Shown here piece after piece: positions 11,113 to 20,598 of a DNA stretch of 64,000 bases; within the stretch, counting starts at the first letter, position 1, and each line of letters starts with the position of its first letter. The notes under the pieces are model-generated. The model worked only from the letters and a program-made list of their open reading frames with translations, was not told the origin of the DNA and did no database searches. The translations under genes and the position numbers were made by a program. The stretch is from Heliopora coerulea (Eukaryota; Cnidaria; Anthozoa; Scleralcyonacea; Helioporidae), in the NCBI GenBank assembly GCA_030142905.1, contig JASJOG010000012.1, positions 935,001 to 999,000 on the forward strand. Direction: 5' to 3'.

Positions 11113-11141
11113 TGCATGCCATGCACCAGTATTGTGAGTAT

Positions 11142-11448
11142 CAGTCGGAGAAGGAGTGAAGGAGAAATTATATTTCCCCGGAGGGCTTACCTGAAGGGGA
11201 GATATCGTTCTCCGAGCTCCTTCGAAGACTGATACGAGCAATACTGGTCCCCATGCCAGTGGTAATAGACAGCTATACCACCCCACCCTAGTCTGTTAAT
11301 CAATATTCAGCTTGCCACTCAATCAGAGGATGTCATGGCGCATGCGATGAATTAAATTAAATATCGTGGGTTCCAATCCGTCGCGCGCCGCGAACTCGGA
11401 GAACCATATCTCCCCTTCAGGTAAGCCCTCCGGGGAAATATAATTTCT
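11142..11448. repeat. DIRS-like terminal region with ~50-bp inverted repeats, unit A
   Basis: AGAAATTATATTTCCCCGGA... (11163..11212) returns as its reverse complement at 11398..11448 with one mismatch visible. DIRS-type elements end in inverted repeats with internal complementary sequence, so this fits the 3' end of the relic at 3982..5802. Unit B has only the first arm (about 34067..34110); its second side is lost at the LINE junction. Confidence 0.65.
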
Positions 11449-11571
11449 GACTGTAGACCGCAAAGTTGAGTCTTATCGAGTTGAATCATCAAATATTCAG
11501 AAATTACCCGGAGTTATATCTGAAATATTACATGGTCCTTCGATAGTCGGATAAAGAAAAGCGGAGAAAAG

Positions 11572-11886
11572 ATGTCCTTGGATAAAACTAAGAGAATTCG
11601 AAGCGGAAACAGATCCTTCGTTACGAAGATAATGCAAAATGCTCATGACGCCATCGATAAGTTCGGCGGAACACAGACGTAAAGAGATCAATTGGAAAGC
11701 TACAAAATCACGCTGGAAGAGAAGAAAAGAACCTTAGAAACACTTGATCAAACTATACTGGAGAGTATCGACGACGAAGAAAAAATCGACGAAGAAGTAC
11801 TTAACACGAGCGAATTTTGTGAGACAATTAATCGAGTCATTGTGAAGATCAACAATGTGTTGAGAATAACCGAAATTCCGGGATAA
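11572..11886 (+). pseudogene. BEL/Pao-like gag N-terminal fragment
   Basis: From ATG 11572 one frame runs 104 codons with a single stop (ACG TAA AGA, ~11680). It starts MSLDKTKRIRSGNRSF, continues AHDAIDKFGGTQT, and after the stop reads LESYKITLEEKKRTLETLDQ followed by an acidic stretch. This helix-rich pattern is typical of the start of BEL/Pao gag polyproteins (DUF1759-type region). The rest of the element is missing. It is absent from B, where the LINE junction removed this segment, and from C. Confidence 0.45.
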
Positions 11887-12340
11887 TGGGGTGTTTACAT
11901 GGAGGAGAGCTAGCCCCCTAGGTAGGACTAGCCTTGGTAGGAGAACATTTACATGGGAACTTTCTGGCTCTTTAAGCAGGGCTGGATATTCCGCGCATGA
12001 GTCATAGCAGGGGCAGCCTTTTTCAGTAAGGTTTACATGGAAAATTTCCAGCCCTACTAGACGAGATCTCGGGCAGTCAGTAGCGAGATTTCGCTTTGGA
12101 GCGTTGGTCCTCCTCTCAAACGAAAACAAATTTTACAAGGGATTTCACAGGTAGGCAGGCAGATTTCGGCAAAAAGGGCCAGCTCTAGCAGGAAGATTGG
12201 CTTGTTTCCATACAAACACCACTTAAGAATGAATAAAATGATGGGCTATCGCGTTCTTAGGAACAGAGTATTCCGGTTTTCTGCTCAGGGTAGCAAAAGA
12301 GCTCGAATGGCTTGTTTATGGACTAGGAACGTTTTAAAAT
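11880..12340. repeat. Unclassified repeat shared by units A and C
   Basis: It starts at CGGGATAATGGGGTGTTT, where A and C become alignable (52876 in C) from unrelated upstream sequences, so this is an old element edge. TTTACATGG recurs at short intervals. Unit B keeps only the right part (from about 36274), next to its LINE. No coding function is recognised. Confidence 0.5.
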
Positions 12341-12656
12341 ATTGGGATCGACATCAACACACTCAACTGCACACGACCGTTATTCGACAGGAGCTTTCAC
12401 GTCTACAGATAAAATTCTAATACATGTAATAAAAGTCCGAAGAGATGGAGTGACGGACACTAGTCTCGAACACCTATTTCACACGGTAAACAGCGGAGTT
12501 GATAAACGCGAGTTAAACCTAGTTTATAAGCTGTGCCGTGGGAAGCCGTGCGGCAGCACTGGCACAGCTCGGCTCAGCTTATAGACCGAGTAGTTTACCT
12601 GCGCCCTACACCTTTCAAGACAGAGTTGCACGGCTCAAATTTTGCTTGTAAACCGG

Positions 12657-12826
12657 TTAGATCGCACATATATATCGAACTTGCACCCCAGCTCACCATC
12701 TGAGTCTCGGTAGCTTAATGGTTAGAGCGTCTCACCGGTCATCAGAAGGTTGCGGGTTCGATCCCCGTCTGGGGCTCAGAATCGTTTTCTGAGGACAGGG
12801 CTTGACGATTATTCATCTCTCTTTCG
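12657..12826 (+). mobile_element. tRNA-derived SINE-like insert, unit A
   Basis: About 170 bp lies between AAACCGG and GGGTTGAAG, which are directly joined in unit C (about 53660). It contains a tRNA-like head with good A box (TAGCTTAATGG) and B box (GGTTCGATCCC). No long target duplication can be distinguished, so insertion in A/B versus precise loss in C cannot be decided from the junction alone. Confidence 0.6.
12704..12776 (+). tRNA. tRNA-like sequence (SINE head or tRNA pseudogene), unit A
   Basis: It folds into a tRNA layout of 73 nt: acceptor GTCTCGG/CTGGGGC (many G-U pairs), D arm GCTT/GAGC, anticodon arm TCTCA/TCAGA with a C-C mismatch, and a clean T arm GCGGG-TTCGATC-CCCGT. The nominal anticodon would be GGT, but position 33 is C instead of T. 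That defect, the G-U-rich stem and repeats elsewhere in the window argue for a SINE head, not a working tRNA gene. Confidence 0.4.
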
Positions 12827-13024
12827 GGTTGAAGTGAGTTGCGCCGTGCCGACACATGCGCTGCTCTGCCTGTTCAGGAACACAGGTTTGGCGTTCTTCC
12901 TTGTACTTGTGGGAAATTACAGAGGGCAGCATGGCACGGCACGGCTTTGTAAACCCAGGCTGTTTCAAACCGAACTAATAAAATATCCCAGCACGGCTGA
13001 GAACGGCATGGCTTAATAAACTAG

Positions 13025-13487
13025 CCCTTACAGCGCATTACAATCCAGGTCACAACCACTGATCTCTAGAGAAGACTGGATCGAGTATCCCATGTTCAGA
13101 AAATGAAGCCAGAAGTGGATTGCGGCGGCCATTGCTAAGGGACCAACTATGCGACTTCTGTATGGTCCGTATAGGGTTTCTGTTGATAAAGCTGTCTTTC
13201 GGCCTACGAAGTGGTTCCATTTTGCCATATAGAGGATCAGGAAATATTTTTGAAAGCGCTGGACAAAAAGATTTACGACTTTTGGTCCCTTAGTAATGGT
13301 GCGGGTCAAATTTCGCTGGCTTCATTTTTTGGGCCTTTCGAACAATAGGATGCTCGATCCGGCCTTCCCTAGAGATCAGTGGTCACGACCGTAAAGCTCA
13401 TTTCAATTTCTGAATACCTCAGTATCTCTTCTTTTGGTATTAAGTATTCCTTATGATCTTTCATTCACTCAATCTTTCATTTTTTAG
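13025..13487 (+). other. 3' part of STELLO-like intron, unit A
   Basis: Conserved in all three units (37202..37666 and 53859..54324) and ends in a pyrimidine-rich TTTCATTTTTTAG acceptor. A short minus-strand open frame (13028..13309) is partly kept in all units, with a frame-changing indel near 13275. I do not recognise it and regard it as non-coding or an old relic. Confidence 0.55.
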
Positions 13488-14475
13488 TTATCCAAACGTG
13501 GTATTCCTGAGCGTGGAAAAGCAAAATCAGTTAGGCTACAGAACAGCTACTGTTGTACCTTTCCACAGTTACTCCCGCAAAACCATCGGCTACTTGTACG
13601 CCATCCAGCACGGCGCTAAGATCATTTACGAAACTGACGACGACCACTGTCCTTACGATGGTAAAATCGAGTTCCACCAGAAAGACGTGAGCGAGTTCTT
13701 TGTTTATAAAAGTGATCGGCCATTGATAAACCCGTATGAACATTTTGGTCAAAGTACCATACGGCCTAGGGGGTATCCCCTGGAGAAGGTAGGCGATCCG
13801 CCCCAACACACCTTCGTACGATGCAAGAACGTGAGACCACTGATCCAACAAGGATTGGTCAACGGCGACCCCGACGTGGACGTTGTATCCCTTTTAACTA
13901 GGAAAGACACCGGGGTTAAACTAGACGTGGAATTTGACTCGAAGGCGCCACCGGTTTTAATACCTCCAGGAAGTTACGCCCCGTTTAATTCTCAGAACAC
14001 GTTGTTTCTGTATGACGCTTTCTGGGGACTGATGATGCCACCTGGGCCAACGATGAGAGTAACCGATATTTGGCGGGCTTACTACGATAAGCGACTGCTG
14101 GAAGAAATTGACGGTTATCTGGCTTTCTTCGCCCCGAATGCTTACCAAGAAAGGAACTCGCATAGTTACCTTGCAGACTTTATCGACGAACAAGCACTTT
14201 ATCAAGACACCCGCCGCTTTGTGGCGTTCTTGAAGCAATGGAACTCCAGCAAGGGGGACTTCTTCAACCGTATCCTGGAATTAGCAGTTGATTTGGTCCA
14301 CGAAAAATTCCTGAAACCCATCGATACGGATGTCATGGAAGCGTGGCTTACTGATCTGTATAGTTTAGGGTATGCTATACCAACATTGAGAAAAGCTACC
14401 AAACCGTGTTCCCAAGTAATCCAAGATTTAGGAGTCAAAACTTATGACGAGAAACCGTCTTCTCACATTCGCTGA
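13488..14475 (+). CDS. STELLO-like (DUF288) protein, unit A, exon 2 with late premature stop
   Basis: After the TTTTTTAG acceptor the frame continues from exon 1 as N-YPNVVFLSVEKQNQLGY and reaches IGYLYAIQHGAKIIYETDDD, the block shared with plant STELLO proteins. It stops at TGA 14473..14475 where B and C read TTA, so the product is 11 residues shorter than theirs. It also carries private changes, such as TDDDH for TDDDN, IRPRGYP for IWPRGYP and VVSLL for AVFRL. It is the most divergent of the three copies. Whether losing 11 residues matters is unknown. It could be a decaying paralogue. Confidence 0.78.
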
Positions 14476-15703
14476 GGTAAAACGCTTAAGAATATAATGG
14501 CACATTAAAGTCATCAAGAACTACACATTAAGATTATTTTGAAGCCGATCCTCGCGTTTTTGATGGAATGCTATTTGTACACAACTACTGACCAATACAA
14601 CTGAACTGCGGACGATTGAGCAATGTCCCCATTCTTGGCTAGAGGTAGTGCCAGAGGGGGCTACAGCACCCCGTTGGTAAATTTTAGCCCCCCTGTCAGG
14701 GAAAATTAACGATGTGTCGGTTATTTTTTCGCTGATGATACCAAATTTATATATTGTACAAACTGTTAGTACTTGTTGATTTAGCCATGAACGATAACAG
14801 ACTCTTCTCTGCATGTCAGATCGAAGAGTAAACTGTCTCATGTCCGTTGTTGGAATGATTCTTGCGAAAAATAACATGTTTTCTACCTTCAAATAAGGAA
14901 ACTATAAAGTGGCGTGGTCCTGACCTCTCTCGTTTAGCCCCTCCCCCCTGACGGGGAAGTTAGCCGCCTGTGTCGGGGAATTTCTGGCGCCACCCCTGAA
15001 TTCTTGGTTGTTAAACATGAAACATTGATATGATCAGCCGTTCAAAAGTCTCAAATGGAAAGTGAGCTGCAGAAATTGGAGCATACGTTGATGCTTTCAT
15101 GCATGCGATTGTCGTACAACAAGTGACAAGAACTTCAACAAAATAACAAAGGAAAAACTAACGGGAGGAAAAATGGGAAAAAAAGGGAAAAAAATCATGT
15201 ATGAAAGCAGTCTGCGTCTCCTTGATCATTATTCTTTTGGTCTATTTTATTTGTCTGTTTGTCTTAAATTGCAATGCTAATTCAATTGCATTTCAGTCTT
15301 TCATTAACAAACTTTAAACCATCTGAATTTTGCAAAATCAACACGTTCCTTGAATATTTTGTTGTGATAATGGTTGTATGTCTAGAAAGCCGCAGAAACT
15401 TACTTGCTCAGCAAGGACTTCACTCTCGACTCATAAGCAAGTGTTAATCTAATCACTATTGCAACACGAGATTTAAACTCGGGTGGAAAGTGAAAAGCTA
15501 GACGTTCTCGAAGGCCACAAGGGATGAAAGGCCTCGAGGGTGGAAGACCGCGAGAGTTGGAAGGCCAAGAACGTGAAAGCTCATGATGTTGGAGGGCCAC
15601 AATGGATGGCTGACTACGAGGCTTGATAACGAAGCGCGCAACGCCCCCGTGGGGTACATAGAGATCGTATAAGACGAGAGGGGGTAAGTGGGCCGTAAAT
15701 TGG
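14476..15703. other. Convergent intergenic region, unit A
   Basis: Lies between the stop of STELLO-like and the hAT-like element. It contains two GC-rich patches with TAGCCCC...GGGGAA words (14640..14710 and 14930..14995), possibly the ends of a degraded MITE. It also has a degenerate short repeat of AAGGCC-rich phrases at 15490..15600. The short open frames here show no recognisable domain, and no gene is called. Confidence 0.5.
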
Positions 15704-15711
15704 AGTCAAAC

Positions 15712-16367
15712 CAGTGAACTCGATTTCCATATCTGGAATGCTAACTGGCCAATGAAGTGTGAAGCCAAGATGACTGCCCATGGAGGCCAATTTTGTACGT
15801 CAGTTTTAGTCTCGCACGCGACTTTTTACACTTTCCTGAAAAGTTTTTGAAAATACACACAAAACGTGTCTTCAAAAGACAGAAATGAATTAAAGAATTT
15901 CAAATATATTTCGACAAAGTCAAACCGAGTTACAGGTTATATATTTTCACGAAAAAAAAATTATCAAACTATCGAGAAACCTGATAAAACAGCCTCGAAA
16001 AGCTACTTTAGAAAACTACCAAATGCACGTCCTCTTTTTACCGTTAGTTTACCATCTTCAGACAATTTAGTACACTTTTAAGGCCACAAAGCAAAAACGA
16101 ATGCTTTTAAACACTCGCTTATGTAATATTGGTCCAGAAATGTTTCGTGTGAACACTTTTTCTATGGTTGGAAATGTTTTCGAAGCCGAAGCAAACAGAA
16201 ACTGAAGATTAAAGTCGTGTAAAGGACTGGAACTGACGTACAAGACCGCGAAAAGGACTGAAACCGACGTACAAAATTACCCTCTATCGGTGGCAATCTT
16301 GGCTTCACTTTTTGCCCGGGCAAATGACTAAGAATTGGCATTCCAGATATGGAAATCGAGTTCACTG
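15712..16367. mobile_element. hAT-like non-autonomous element, unit A
   Basis: The ends are CAGTGAACTCGATTTCCATA and its reverse complement, a perfect 30-base inverted repeat. They are flanked by an exact 8-base duplication AGTCAAAC (15704-15711 and 16368-16375). Eight-base duplications and CAG-type ends indicate the hAT superfamily. Length 656 bp, with no transposase reading frame. It is present at the same site in all units, so it predates the duplications. Confidence 0.88.
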
Positions 16368-16375
16368 AGTCAAAC

Positions 16376-16733
16376 TGAACGCCGCCACTCAAAACCACTT
16401 TTAAACTAGTTTTCCTATTCGTAATAGATTTCGAAGGTTGCATTTCTGATTTCCTAATTTACAAGTTTTCTTTTGTCTCATGCAAAATATTAACACCTTT
16501 TGTAAACTCAAATTTTAACAGGAAACGCCTTGGTATTTATGTAGTGTAATCGATGCTGCGTGGTAGTTCTCGACAAAAAAAAAAAAAAAAAAAAAAAAAT
16601 AGCAGGAAAAAGCAAATTTTTTAAGCAACCAGACACTTCATTCTCCATGCCCTGACCAGACGTCTGGGTATCGTCACCTTTTTAAGGCCAAGAGCATGGC
16701 TAACCTTCGCGTAAAAATTCTAGGCCCATGTTC
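16376..16733. other. 3' flank of the repeat-rich gene, unit A
   Basis: Probable 3' UTR and flank of the minus-strand gene. It contains a 25-base A run (16575..16599) which is 14 bases in B and 8 in C. No other gene is seen. Confidence 0.5.
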
Positions 16734-18715
16734 TTACCAAGCTCTCTCCCGGTTGTCACAAGGGTCTATTCGTTTTGGCGCTCGGTCGTATTCTTGTTCA
16801 ATTGAACGTTTCCTACCACGGTTTTCAGTATCCATACTTGCTACTCCTTGTTGGTTTCCCTCCGCAGTTTGGGAATCTTGATTCGGTCGAGGAGCTACTA
16901 TGCTCATCAAAGGTTTGATATTACCTTGCTCCTCAGATTTCGGCGGTCTTTCGCGGAGTTCGAATCGGTCGGCAGTTCCCTGCTCCGAATGTCTGACTAA
17001 GGTCTGATCTTTCGTGACAGTCGCGGTCTCGTGGACTTCTGTCAAAGTTCGTTCGATCTGGAGAACCATCGAGACGCGCCATTTTATTCATGGGGTGTTG
17101 GAAATGAGTGTCGTGTGATGGTGAGTAATTATGATGTTCGTATGGACGACCGAAAGGCATCCTTTGACTGCTACCTTCCAATGGTCTGGTGTCACGTGGA
17201 GGTCCACGTTCATTTGGTCTGGTGTCACGTGGAGGTCCACGTTCACTTGGTCTAGTGTCATGTGGAGGTCCACGTTCACTTGGTCTATAGTGAATTGGTC
17301 GGTCATCCGGACGTCCCATTTCCGGTATGTTACGAAATACTGGTTCATCTGAGCGGCCTACATCTGGCCTTTCGTGATGCGGACGATCTCCGGTGCGTGA
17401 CATGTCTTCTCTTCCATGCAATGGTCGGTCTCCAGGACGGACCATATCCGGTCTGTCATGTAACGGATGGTCTCCAGGACGAGTCAAGTCTGGTCTGTCG
17501 TGTAATGGACGGTCTCCAGGCCGGGGCATATCAGGCCTATCATGCAGCGGATGGTCTCCACGACGGGTAATGTCTGGTCTATCGTGTAGAGGTCGGTCTC
17601 CGGAATAACCCATATCAGAGCGATCATGTAACGGACGTTCTCCGCCACGAGCCATATCTTGTCTATCGTGCAACGGGTGGTCTTCATGACGCACCATATC
17701 TGGTCTGTCATGAAATGGACGGTCTTCAGAATGACACATATACGCTAGGTCGTTAGGGGGCCGGTCGTGAGGGGGCCTGTCGTGCGGCGGTCGGTCGTGA
17801 GGCGGTCGGTCACCAAAGAGGCCCATATCTGGTCTTTCACGTAGCGGACGCTCTCCAGGACGGCTCCTGTCTGGTCTATCATGTAACAGACGGTCCCCAG
17901 AATGAAAGATATCAGGTCTGTCGTAGCGCGGTACAAAATTTGGACCAGTACGAGGATTAGAATTTTGACGCCTAAACGGAGGAGCCTGAGCAGGCCGATC
18001 GGGCGCTTGACCAGATATCCTGGAGTCAGGTCCTTAGGGACGAAGTTTCGTCTCGCGACCCTGCTCCCCACCCTCAAAAGAGTTCCTGTGAAACGGTTGA
18101 CTCTCACCAGCTCCCTGCCGGTTCCGACGTCTTTGCTCTAACTCCCCTGCGTGGGTCTCGTAATCCCCAAGGATTCCGAAAGCAGAAGGATCAGAAACCC
18201 GACGTTCCGGTCTTGTACGACTGCTGGCGGATCTCGGCGGGCTTACCCTCGGAGAGTCGTTATTTCTCATCAACTTTTCCCGAGGTCCGTGCTCGTAGTT
18301 TTGATCCTGTGGCACAGGTGGTCCACGTTGTTCTTTTCCGCTACGAATACTCTCATGGTCCCTTAGTGGGTAGTCCGGATGTCGCAATTCCGGTCGCGGT
18401 GGGTCAAACCCGGAAGGTCTGCGACCTAATTGCCGCGAATGATCATTCATCCCACGAGGCCGAAAGTTTCGCCCATCATGGGGACCACCTGATGGGCCAG
18501 GGAAAGGCATGAATTGGTTGGGGGGAAATTGGACCCGGAGGTCTAAAATTCATGCCCGGATCACGGTCTCCCGGTCCACCTCTCGGAAAGAAGTCGAAGC
18601 CAGGCCTTGGGCCTGGGTTAAATTGTGGACAATTGCCCGGCGGTGCAAACGGCGGACACAGGTGAGGTCTGAGTTGGGCCTCATTGTGTGGTAGGTTTTC
18701 GTTTCTCTCAAAGTC
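16734..18715 (-). pseudogene. Repeat-rich Arg/Asp/Pro/His protein, last exon, unit A (broken)
   Basis: Starts after a TTTTAG acceptor as [11 protein letters not shown] and runs through Pro/Gly-rich sequence ([20 protein letters not shown]) into long tandem repeats. A GAA to TAA change makes a stop at 18034..18036 (LRP-stop-GPDSR), and the same frame then stays open to about 16990. There a one-base insertion shifts it out of frame before the conserved end [15 protein letters not shown]. Three repeat units of the RPPHD type are present, against twelve in unit C. No folded domain is recognised. The many overlapping open frames on both strands here are products of the repeats. Confidence 0.75.
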
Positions 18716-18811
18716 TAAAATAAAACAACTAAAGTTAACCAAGTAAACCACGTTTACTAACCGTTAAATTTCTCTTTTGTCCATGACTGTTCACCAGTCT
18801 TCCTAACGCAC

Positions 18812-18898
18812 CTGGTCGCGAAGGTCCAGCGTCTGACCGAGGGGGGCCAGCAGGTAGATCACGTGGTAGATTTAAGGCATTGTCGACGTTGCGGATCA
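18812..18898 (-). CDS. Repeat-rich protein, internal 87-base exon, unit A
   Basis: Acceptor TTCTTCACAG and donor CCAG|GTGCGT enclose 87 bases in frame with both neighbours. They encode IRNVDNALNLPRDLPAGPP and the following residues. The splice sites and frame are conserved in all three units, which supports a real exon. The gene copy itself is broken in the next exon. Confidence 0.68.
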
Positions 18899-20152
18899 CT
18901 GTGAAGAAACCAGAGGAAGACTCAGCGCCCGATTTTGTCGTTACCTATTTTCGAGATTCTTCGTTTCGCGGTTTCGGATTATGTGTTTTTCATAATAAAA
19001 TATGAAAGTTTAAAATCAGTTATTCGGATCCAAGCTTTGTCATGGTACGTCAGCTTTAAAATAGGTCGGATTTCTTTTAAATCCATCCCTATATACAGGA
19101 ATATTGTTTTAGGATATTGGGATATTTTTTTAGTATGTATGTATATATGATTGAGAACTTGATGTTAGTAGATTAGTCTATGTAAAAGTGGAGCAAGGGC
19201 GTGGTTAGAATTAGTAGACAGGATGCCTATGTGGGAAAGGATGGGACCTTCTGTTCTTACGACCACTGTAGGACTTACGGGTTATGAAAAGAAAATCGAC
19301 CCATCAACAGACTAGAAAAAAAAGCTTTGCTTAACTGAAATTTTTCTTTGTCCCCAAAGTTTAGTAGAATGGTGTTAACGGTCGTCAGTCGGCGCTATTG
19401 AACGCCCCTTCATGCGAATGGCTGCGTGTCTATGCTAATTAATGTTACTTTCTATGCAAAAATTTTAAATGAACGTGACAGAAGCGTAAATGAGTGTCGA
19501 TTGAATGAAAAGAATCTATTTTCGCGTTAATAAGTTGGAAGTAAATAATTTCGAAGTCGGCGTTAATGATGGTATATTTTTTGGTAACGAACAGGAAGTG
19601 ATGCAGAATCAGACACAAATACTAACCAATCTCGAGAAATTAGGGCGAACATTTAGGAATTTTTTCATGTTTCAGTTCCTGCAATGAAACCTGACTTCAA
19701 CAAAAGCACGTATTTCATCCTCACGTGTACTTCACTCTCGGATGTACTTCACCCTCGCGTGTACTTTATCTTCGCGTGTACTTCATCCTCGCGTGTATTT
19801 TATCTTCACGTGTACTTCACGCCCTAAGAAGGCCTCCATGTTTTCCCTCGAATAAAGCTCTTCCTCAGTGGATCTACAGTTGATCCGTTCTGGTTATGCC
19901 CCTCGCAAACGTAGCAAACAGAAAAGGCATAAAAGCCAAAATATTTTTATTAATAATCATCAATTCTAAATCATATCACCTCGATATGAGTTATTTCCCG
20001 GCTTCAGCATGGACAGTCAGGGGTGTTAGTGGCCATATTTCAATTTACACTAAGTATATCTCTGTTTTCCACAAAAAAAAATACCTGGAATCGTCAGTGG
20101 AGTGCCTCCCCCCTACAAAAATCGTGTCTGTACCCGCCAGTGAAATTCCTAC
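18899..20152 (-). other. Intron of the repeat-rich gene, unit A
   Basis: The intron is about 1.25 kb. A 650-bp segment (19403..20052) is present in A and C but absent in B. It includes a short open frame at 19505..19687 (MKRIYFRVNKLEVNNF...) also kept in C, and a minisatellite. I do not recognise the short frame. Confidence 0.5.
19711..19826. repeat. Minisatellite with CGTGTACTTCA units, unit A
   Basis: Six to seven imperfect copies of a ~17-18 base unit around TCCTCGCGTGTACTTCA. The same array in C is at 62918..63025; B lacks the whole segment. Confidence 0.75.
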
Positions 20153-20362
20153 CTTCATATTCAGGTCCTCTCGTCAGGCCTGGAACTGAGGCCCTGGCTC
20201 CACTAAGTCCTGGGATCGTTTCCGTCCCAGCGGGATAATTTCCCAGGACACCAGGGCGGCTACTGGGATCTAATGGGACGGAGTGTGCAGTCAATGAAGA
20301 GGATGGGCGTGGAATGTTGGAAGATGTTGTGGACTGGGCAGCAGGCAAAGCGAAACGAGCAC
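20153..20362 (-). CDS. Repeat-rich protein, 210-base exon, unit A
   Basis: The acceptor TTTTTTTCAG at 20363 and donor AAG|GTAGGA at 20152 bound 70 codons encoding ARFALPAAQSTTSSN and a Ser/Thr/Pro-rich stretch. The phase matches the 87-base exon. No Met start is present here, so at least one upstream exon is needed; I could not locate it in the 20363..21577 interval. Frame and splice sites are conserved in B and C. Confidence 0.65.
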
Positions 20363-20471
20363 CTGAAAAAAACGAGGAATTGTTAAGGAGACTACAGAGG
20401 ATAATTTTTTAAAACGGGATGGATTACTGAATTTTAGGTGGTGGTCTAATCGAGTAATTATACTAGGGACT

Positions 20472-20598
20472 TTAACCCTTTGAGGGTCAGTATCCCGTAT
20501 ACAGGACATCAAGAACAAAAGAACAATTGAAAGAACAAAGAGAAAACAATGAAAGAACAATGGACAAAACAAATCGAATTCAACCTTTGAAGGGTTAA
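20472..20598. mobile_element. piggyBac-like MITE (TTAA-flanked), unit A
   Basis: Starts TTAACCCTTTGAGGGTCAG and ends CAACCTTTGAAGGGTTAA, an imperfect inverted repeat including TTAA at each end. Length 127 bases. TTAA ends and CCCTTTGA-type tips are typical of piggyBac-derived MITEs. It is at the same site in B and C, upstream of the 210-base exon. Confidence 0.62.

Larger units (their letters stand above)
5823..11121 (-). mobile_element. Near full-length non-LTR retrotransposon (LINE), unit A only
   Basis: It is flanked by a 20-base target duplication differing at one base (5803..5822 and 11122..11141, TGCACCAGT[G/A]TTGTGAGTAT). Unit B has the empty site at about 34028. The element reads on the minus strand: ORF1 (11112..9406), then ORF2 with endonuclease and reverse transcriptase (9410..5916), then a short 3' tail containing AATAAAG. 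Length 5,299 bp. It was inserted into the DIRS-like relic, splitting it. Several stops and frame changes make it inactive. The endonuclease plus RT layout without RNase H suggests the Jockey/CR1 side of the LINE tree, but I cannot fix the clade. Confidence 0.88.
12519..13024. mobile_element. MITE with CTAGTTTAT ends, unit A
   Basis: The left end CTAGTTTATAAGC-TGTGCCG matches the reverse complement of the right end (CTAGTTTATTAAGCCATGCCG). The interior is rich in CGTGCCGTGC/GCACGGCACGG words. It is present in all three units (36696..37201 in B, 53524..53858 in C). In A and B a SINE-like insert lies inside it. No transposase coding is seen and the superfamily is unknown. Confidence 0.65.

Noticed and set aside
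12704..12776. A functional tRNA gene
   Set aside because: The layout and boxes fit a tRNA, but position 33 is C, the anticodon stem has a C-C mismatch and the acceptor stem is mostly G-U. The sequence also recurs as a decayed repeat at 52032..52093, so a SINE head is more likely.
13028..13309. Minus-strand 93-codon frame in the 3' intron, seen in all three units
   Set aside because: Its conservation is no higher than the surrounding intron, one unit has frame-changing indels, and no domain is recognised.
14930..15000. Complete hAT-type MITE with CCCCTG ends in the convergent region (also near 56932..57290)
   Set aside because: The end pair is imperfect and I found no 8-base target duplication, so element edges cannot be supported.
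15400..15600. 66-codon minus-strand frame conserved in three units (also 39487 and 57675)
   Set aside because: It overlaps a degenerate AAGGCC-rich repeat, changes are not concentrated at third positions, and no domain is seen.
16933..18512. Many long open frames on the plus strand and in other minus frames across the repeat-rich exon (also 40959..42352 and 60010..61695)
   Set aside because: They arise because 15-, 33- and 42-base repeats are multiples of three, so all frames repeat without stops. Only one frame joins in phase to the spliced upstream exons.
19505..19687. 60-codon frame MKRIYFRVNKLEVNN... in the repeat-rich gene intron
   Set aside because: Present in A and C but deleted in B, without a recognisable domain or splice context. 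Too weak to call a gene.
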